From: Algicola sagamiensis DSM 14643
Lineage (GTDB): Bacteria > Pseudomonadota > Gammaproteobacteria > Enterobacterales > Alteromonadaceae
Reading direction: 5' to 3'
NCBI RefSeq assembly: GCF_000374485.1
Contig: NZ_KB894508.1
Span: forward strand, 1-64,000
DNA length: 64,000 nucleotides
Under the pieces are notes generated by a model that saw only the letters and a list, made by a program, of their open reading frames with translations, was not told the DNA's origin and ran no database searches. Each line of letters opens with the position of its first letter. The first letter of the stretch is position 1. This document shows positions 61,248-64,000 of the stretch, one piece after another. Made by a program: the position numbers and the translations under genes.

Positions 61248-61946
61248 TTAAGCTACCTGCTCTTTTCTTCGTCTATAAATATCAAGCTTAAGATCCCAAT
61301 CCCCTATAAAGTGCATTGGAGTGTGCATAACTTGATTGATTTTAAGTGTAAGTGAATTGCCGATCAGAACTTCCCCTGGTATTCCCAATAAAGACATCTG
61401 AATGTATGCCATCATTGCTGCAAGAGGATCAATATCAATGCAACTAGCCCATAATTGTTTCTGCGGATTGAACCCTCTCTCTAACATTAATTCGTAGAAA
61501 GCGATGATCGTCCCGGCAGTGCCACAAGCTGGATCGGCAATGGTAATAAATGATTCTCTTTGCAGGAGCAGTTCTGTCTCTTTATCCCAGTTCAAGATAG
61601 AAATAGCCTTGGATATATCGTATGGGGTGAAAAATTGCCCCATATCTTTGTTCTCCAATCCAAGTTCCATGAATATTTCTCCTAGGAAATCACATGGTTT
61701 CATTTCCAAACCTAGAACCACCTCAGCCAACAAATCAGATAATTTTGATAAATCATCGTTTTGATAGCCTCCTGCGATTTTTAAATACTTTTGCTCAAGG
61801 CCATCAGATTTTAAAAATGCATTTTGTATGGCTATACCTGACATAGATATAAAATCCTCAAACACTCTGTAACGATTAAAAGAGCGAGCAACTTCATTAA
61901 AAAGCTTAATAAAAGCTTTTTGGTGTTTATTAAACATAATTTTCAT
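61248..61946 (-). CDS. short N6-DNA-methylase-like protein
   Basis: 232 residues of the HsdM-type fold: GQFFTPYDISKAI (about 108-120) and the SAM-binding motif IADPACGTAGTII (about 143-155). The protein ends before a catalytic NPPY/F motif is seen; the expected place reads IGNSLTLKI. It may therefore be a non-catalytic or truncated form, or a member of the short plasmid N-6 methylase family. A leader with the GTGCGCC...CGGC...GGGGTT end connects it to ardC. Confidence 0.8.
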   Translation of the reverse strand: MKIMFNKHQKAFIKLFNEVARSFNRYRVFEDFISMSGIAIQNAFLKSDGLEQKYLKIAGGYQNDDLSKLSDLLAEVVLGLEMKPCDFLGEIFMELGLENKDMGQFFTPYDISKAISILNWDKETELLLQRESFITIADPACGTAGTIIAFYELMLERGFNPQKQLWASCIDIDPLAAMMAYIQMSLLGIPGEVLIGNSLTLKINQVMHTPMHFIGDWDLKLDIYRRRKEQVA

Positions 61947-61980
61947 ATAACCCCTGTAAAGCCGAGGTGCGCCAATGATG
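61947..61980 (-). promoter_or_regulatory. partial radC-like leader before the methylase gene
   Basis: On the minus strand GGCGCACCTCGGC, then CAGGGGTTATATGAAA. Same proximal element as the full leaders; the large central stem is not evident. Confidence 0.5.
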
Positions 61981-62088
61981 AAACGATATTATAAATAAAA
62001 GCGGTCTTCTTGTCTGAAATAATGACTATCAAAATAAAATATAATGAGTGATCAAAATATTGTTTAAAAATGACAAAAATTGAAATTA

Positions 62089-62598
62089 ATGAATTGCATA
62101 CATATAATGCAAAGTTTTGAAAATTTTAGTTTAGTAATTATGCGTTACATCCCTATCCTACTAATCATTACGTGTATTATTTCTCCAATTTTGTTCACAC
62201 TTAGCCCCGTCCTTATCGGTAAGCTAAACCTCCAGTCATGGATAGCGGTCCAATGTGAAATCATTAGTAATGAAATCGCTCATGGTGAAGAGCAATACCT
62301 TGAATTCGAATATACGTTCCACTACCAAGGAATGAAGTATATTGGAAGTGACTTTGACTTCCTTGAAGGAGAAACGATCTACTCATCAGATCTAGTAGAG
62401 CTTAGAAAGCTACAGACGTTTTATTACATTGGAAAAAGAACCTTATGTTTCATAGATCCCAATAATCCATCAAAGTCTGTTCTTACAACAGAAACAAGAT
62501 GGAATACACTGACTGTCCCATTATTGATCCATCTAGGGCTATTGCTGATCTTCTTAAAATATAGGTTCTTTGATAAAGAAAAAACTGAAGGAATTTGA
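62089..62598 (+). CDS. DUF3592-like membrane protein
   Basis: About 169 residues: one membrane helix (about 20-40), a beta-rich external domain with the SWIAVQCEIISNEI and VELRKLQTFYYIGKRTLCF pattern, and a second helix (about 145-160). This fits DUF3592 proteins, function unknown. Start could also be 62080 (TTG) or 62107. Confidence 0.65.
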   Translation: MNCIHIMQSFENFSLVIMRYIPILLIITCIISPILFTLSPVLIGKLNLQSWIAVQCEIISNEIAHGEEQYLEFEYTFHYQGMKYIGSDFDFLEGETIYSSDLVELRKLQTFYYIGKRTLCFIDPNNPSKSVLTTETRWNTLTVPLLIHLGLLLIFLKYRFFDKEKTEGI

Positions 62599-62675
62599 GT
62601 AAACAGGTGCATCAAGTGAAACCGATCGAGATCAGGCATTAGACCAGATCTCTTCGTAAGGGAAGCCTAGAAAGA

Positions 62676-63005
62676 TTAAGGGTTACCCCCTTTCAATACG
62701 ACATATCCAAACGCTTTATATGAACTACCACTCTTTTGCAATTCCTCTGCAACTTTGATTTCGTATTCTTCGTATAGTTCTGAGGCTTTACCTTGTATTT
62801 GTTCTAACGCTAATTCTTTATCGCTTCTGTAACGGATACGATCTACATCGATTAAATTCTCGACTATACAGAATGCTTCTTCTGATAAATCAGATTTTAT
62901 TTTTCTTTGAACATGCTCTGTTATCTCGCTATCAAATAGTTCTTTAGCAAATCTAAAGTGAAATATAATCAACACTGAGAGAATAAACACTGAAACAAAA
63001 ATCAT
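62676..63005 (-). CDS. small protein with N-terminal membrane anchor, cassette B
   Basis: 109 residues with one membrane helix (about 2-20) and a helical soluble part. Overlaps the stop of the 170-residue membrane protein by 4 bases, so it is part of peptide cassette B. Unknown. Confidence 0.6.
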   Translation of the reverse strand: MIFVSVFILSVLIIFHFRFAKELFDSEITEHVQRKIKSDLSEEAFCIVENLIDVDRIRYRSDKELALEQIQGKASELYEEYEIKVAEELQKSGSSYKAFGYVVLKGGNP

Positions 63006-63514
63006 CCAAGAACCTCCTTAGAAGCATCCACTGACTTTAATTTACTCATGACTGTGTTATACAAAATTACAAGTGTCATAGTTACTCCGATAAATGGAAT
63101 GCTAACCTGATACACATACTGCATAAAGTTAGTTTCCAGAATGAGCCTATCGCAAAACCGAAGTATTTGAATACATGAAAACGCCATATATGCACTGGTC
63201 ACGAACTTGGCGCTGAGAGATACTTTGATGCCAAGTAATTTGTGAAATTTGAAAAGAGCGTAAATGGCTATGAGATCAATCAGAGTAAAAATGATATACC
63301 AAGCATGTTTTGCAACTTCTCGATAATGCTCAGCTAGTTGGAAGAGCATCGGCTCAATCACTACCATCATTGCATTGGCGACCACGACAACAGCAGTTGT
63401 AATGAATATTGAATTTGATTGTTGTGAGTAAAATTTTATTAAAAAAAGCAGACATGCAATCTGCACAACCAAGCATGTACTGCTTAATAAGTAGAGTTCA
63501 GGGTTTAAGTTCAT
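63002..63514 (-). CDS. multi-pass membrane protein of the peptide cassette B
   Basis: 170 residues with about five membrane segments (about 8-27, 35-58, 70-92, 105-120 and 132-152). The start lies inside the end of the peptide gene (17-bp overlap). Size and topology are like the 174-residue protein at 32779, including a similar helix WYIIFTLIDLIAIYALF. Possibly immunity or peptide-handling; inference. Confidence 0.7.
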   Translation of the reverse strand: MNLNPELYLLSSTCLVVQIACLLFLIKFYSQQSNSIFITTAVVVVANAMMVVIEPMLFQLAEHYREVAKHAWYIIFTLIDLIAIYALFKFHKLLGIKVSLSAKFVTSAYMAFSCIQILRFCDRLILETNFMQYVYQVSIPFIGVTMTLVILYNTVMSKLKSVDASKEVLG

Positions 63515-63671
63515 CTTGTTGGTTCATCCGACTGATATTAGGGATCTCTCTACCTGATCCATTGGTCATAATACGAACACTAGCGACGTTATTAAGACCG
63601 CCCGAAACCATTTCTAAGACAACTTCATCCTTTGCCAGCTCAATGATGTCTTTCTGTTTAACTTTATTCAT
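63498..63671 (-). CDS. double-glycine-leader peptide B (bacteriocin/RiPP-like precursor)
   Basis: 57 residues. Leader IIELAKDEVVLEMVSGG (residues 9-25) carries the same VSGG end as peptide A at residue 25, followed by LNNVASVRIMTNG and a tail ending DELKP. AAGG lies 8 bases before the ATG at 63671. It is translationally coupled to the membrane-protein gene. No PCAT transporter or modification enzyme is visible within the window; the upstream gene is cut off at the edge. Confidence 0.65.
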   Translation of the reverse strand: MNKVKQKDIIELAKDEVVLEMVSGGLNNVASVRIMTNGSGREIPNISRMNQQDELKP

Positions 63672-63729
63672 TTTCAATACCTTATCGTTTTATGAAGGTC
63701 TAATTATAAAGTCTTCTCAAAAAAACAAT

Positions 63730-64000
63730 CTACTTTTTTAGGCTTCCAAATTGGACAGTCTCTAGTACTCCTTTGTTATTCAAGTATGCTTTTCCATCAT
63801 GAAGTACTGGCTCAAAGGTTAAATTGCGAATTTCAAACCTCATCACAAGTCCATTGAGTAAATCTGCATGCGCTAAAAATTCAGCAGCCCATTTTTCGAG
63901 AGTTTTACCAATCAGAAGGTCACAATTTGTAATACGGAATTTGTATCTATCATCACCATCAGGGATCCTCCCCTGAATAAGTCCTACCTTCGCAAAGAAT
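63730..64000 (-). CDS. 3' part of an unknown gene, cut by the window edge
   Basis: An open frame of about 90 codons reaching the right edge; the 5' end is outside. Sequence such as DDRYKFRITNCDLLIGKTLEKW and NLTFEPVLHDGKAYL looks like a real, mixed alpha/beta protein. It lies 59 bp before peptide B in the same direction and could be part of the same operon. Function unknown. Confidence 0.6.
   Translation of the reverse strand, partial: FFAKVGLIQGRIPDGDDRYKFRITNCDLLIGKTLEKWAAEFLAHADLLNGLVMRFEIRNLTFEPVLHDGKAYLNNKGVLETVQFGSLKK

Overview
This window is a 64 kb excerpt of a large, AT-rich conjugative plasmid or a very similar mobile element from a gammaproteobacterium. The F-type transfer operon, the low GC and the mix of accessory genes suggest a marine Vibrionaceae-like host. 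That host call is inference, because the window holds no chromosomal marker or rRNA. It is an excerpt: the last gene runs off the right end.

Layout. (1) 0-18.4 kb, minus strand: an F-type (MPF_F) type IV secretion operon, read leftwards: transglycosylase, OmpA-like lipoprotein, a small membrane protein, TraA pilin, TraL, E, K, B, V, C, TrbI, an S26 peptidase, TraW, U, TrbC, N, F, H, G and a secreted protein of unknown role. Most genes overlap by a few bases, and a terminator ends the run. (2) 18.5-22.6 kb: a MOBC-type relaxase and, divergently, the TraD coupling protein. Between them lie about 0.8 kb of closely packed stem-loops and a candidate oriT. (3) 22.7-26.9 kb: an orphan ParB-like protein, topoisomerase I and an ArdC antirestriction protein. 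Five identical 16-bp palindromes occur from 22 to 31 kb. (4) 27-34.5 kb: small unknown membrane or exported proteins, a gene duplicated at 60 kb, and an XRE-membrane protein-peptide cassette. (5) 34.5-37.0 kb: an iteron replicon (initiator plus RepA-type helicase) with iterons on both sides. (6) 37-52.5 kb: an accessory and defence island with a ThsB-like TIR protein and membrane partner, a degenerate resolvase, a C5 DNA methyltransferase, BrnT with two BrnA-like proteins, a HEPN candidate, an intact resolvase, a macro-domain remnant, Fic, a cold-shock protein and AbiTii. (7) 52.5-56.6 kb: a second replicon (ColE2-like Rep with a probable antisense RNA) and ParAB. (8) 56.6-64 kb: small unknown genes, several behind a shared structured leader; a DNA methyltransferase-like protein; and a second peptide-membrane protein cassette.

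How it fits together. Regions 1-3 supply pilus, channel, relaxase and coupling protein. ArdC and the methylase-like protein probably protect incoming DNA. They and three unknown genes share a leader whose hairpins keep perfect pairing despite different sequence and, in two cases, the same apical loop. This resembles the published radC RNA motif. Two replicons and two ParB-type proteins suggest an ancestral cointegrate. The most novel items are two loci that pair a roughly 170-aa multi-pass membrane protein with a 54-57 aa double-glycine-leader peptide, the stem-loop array beside the relaxase, and the palindrome set around the orphan ParB.
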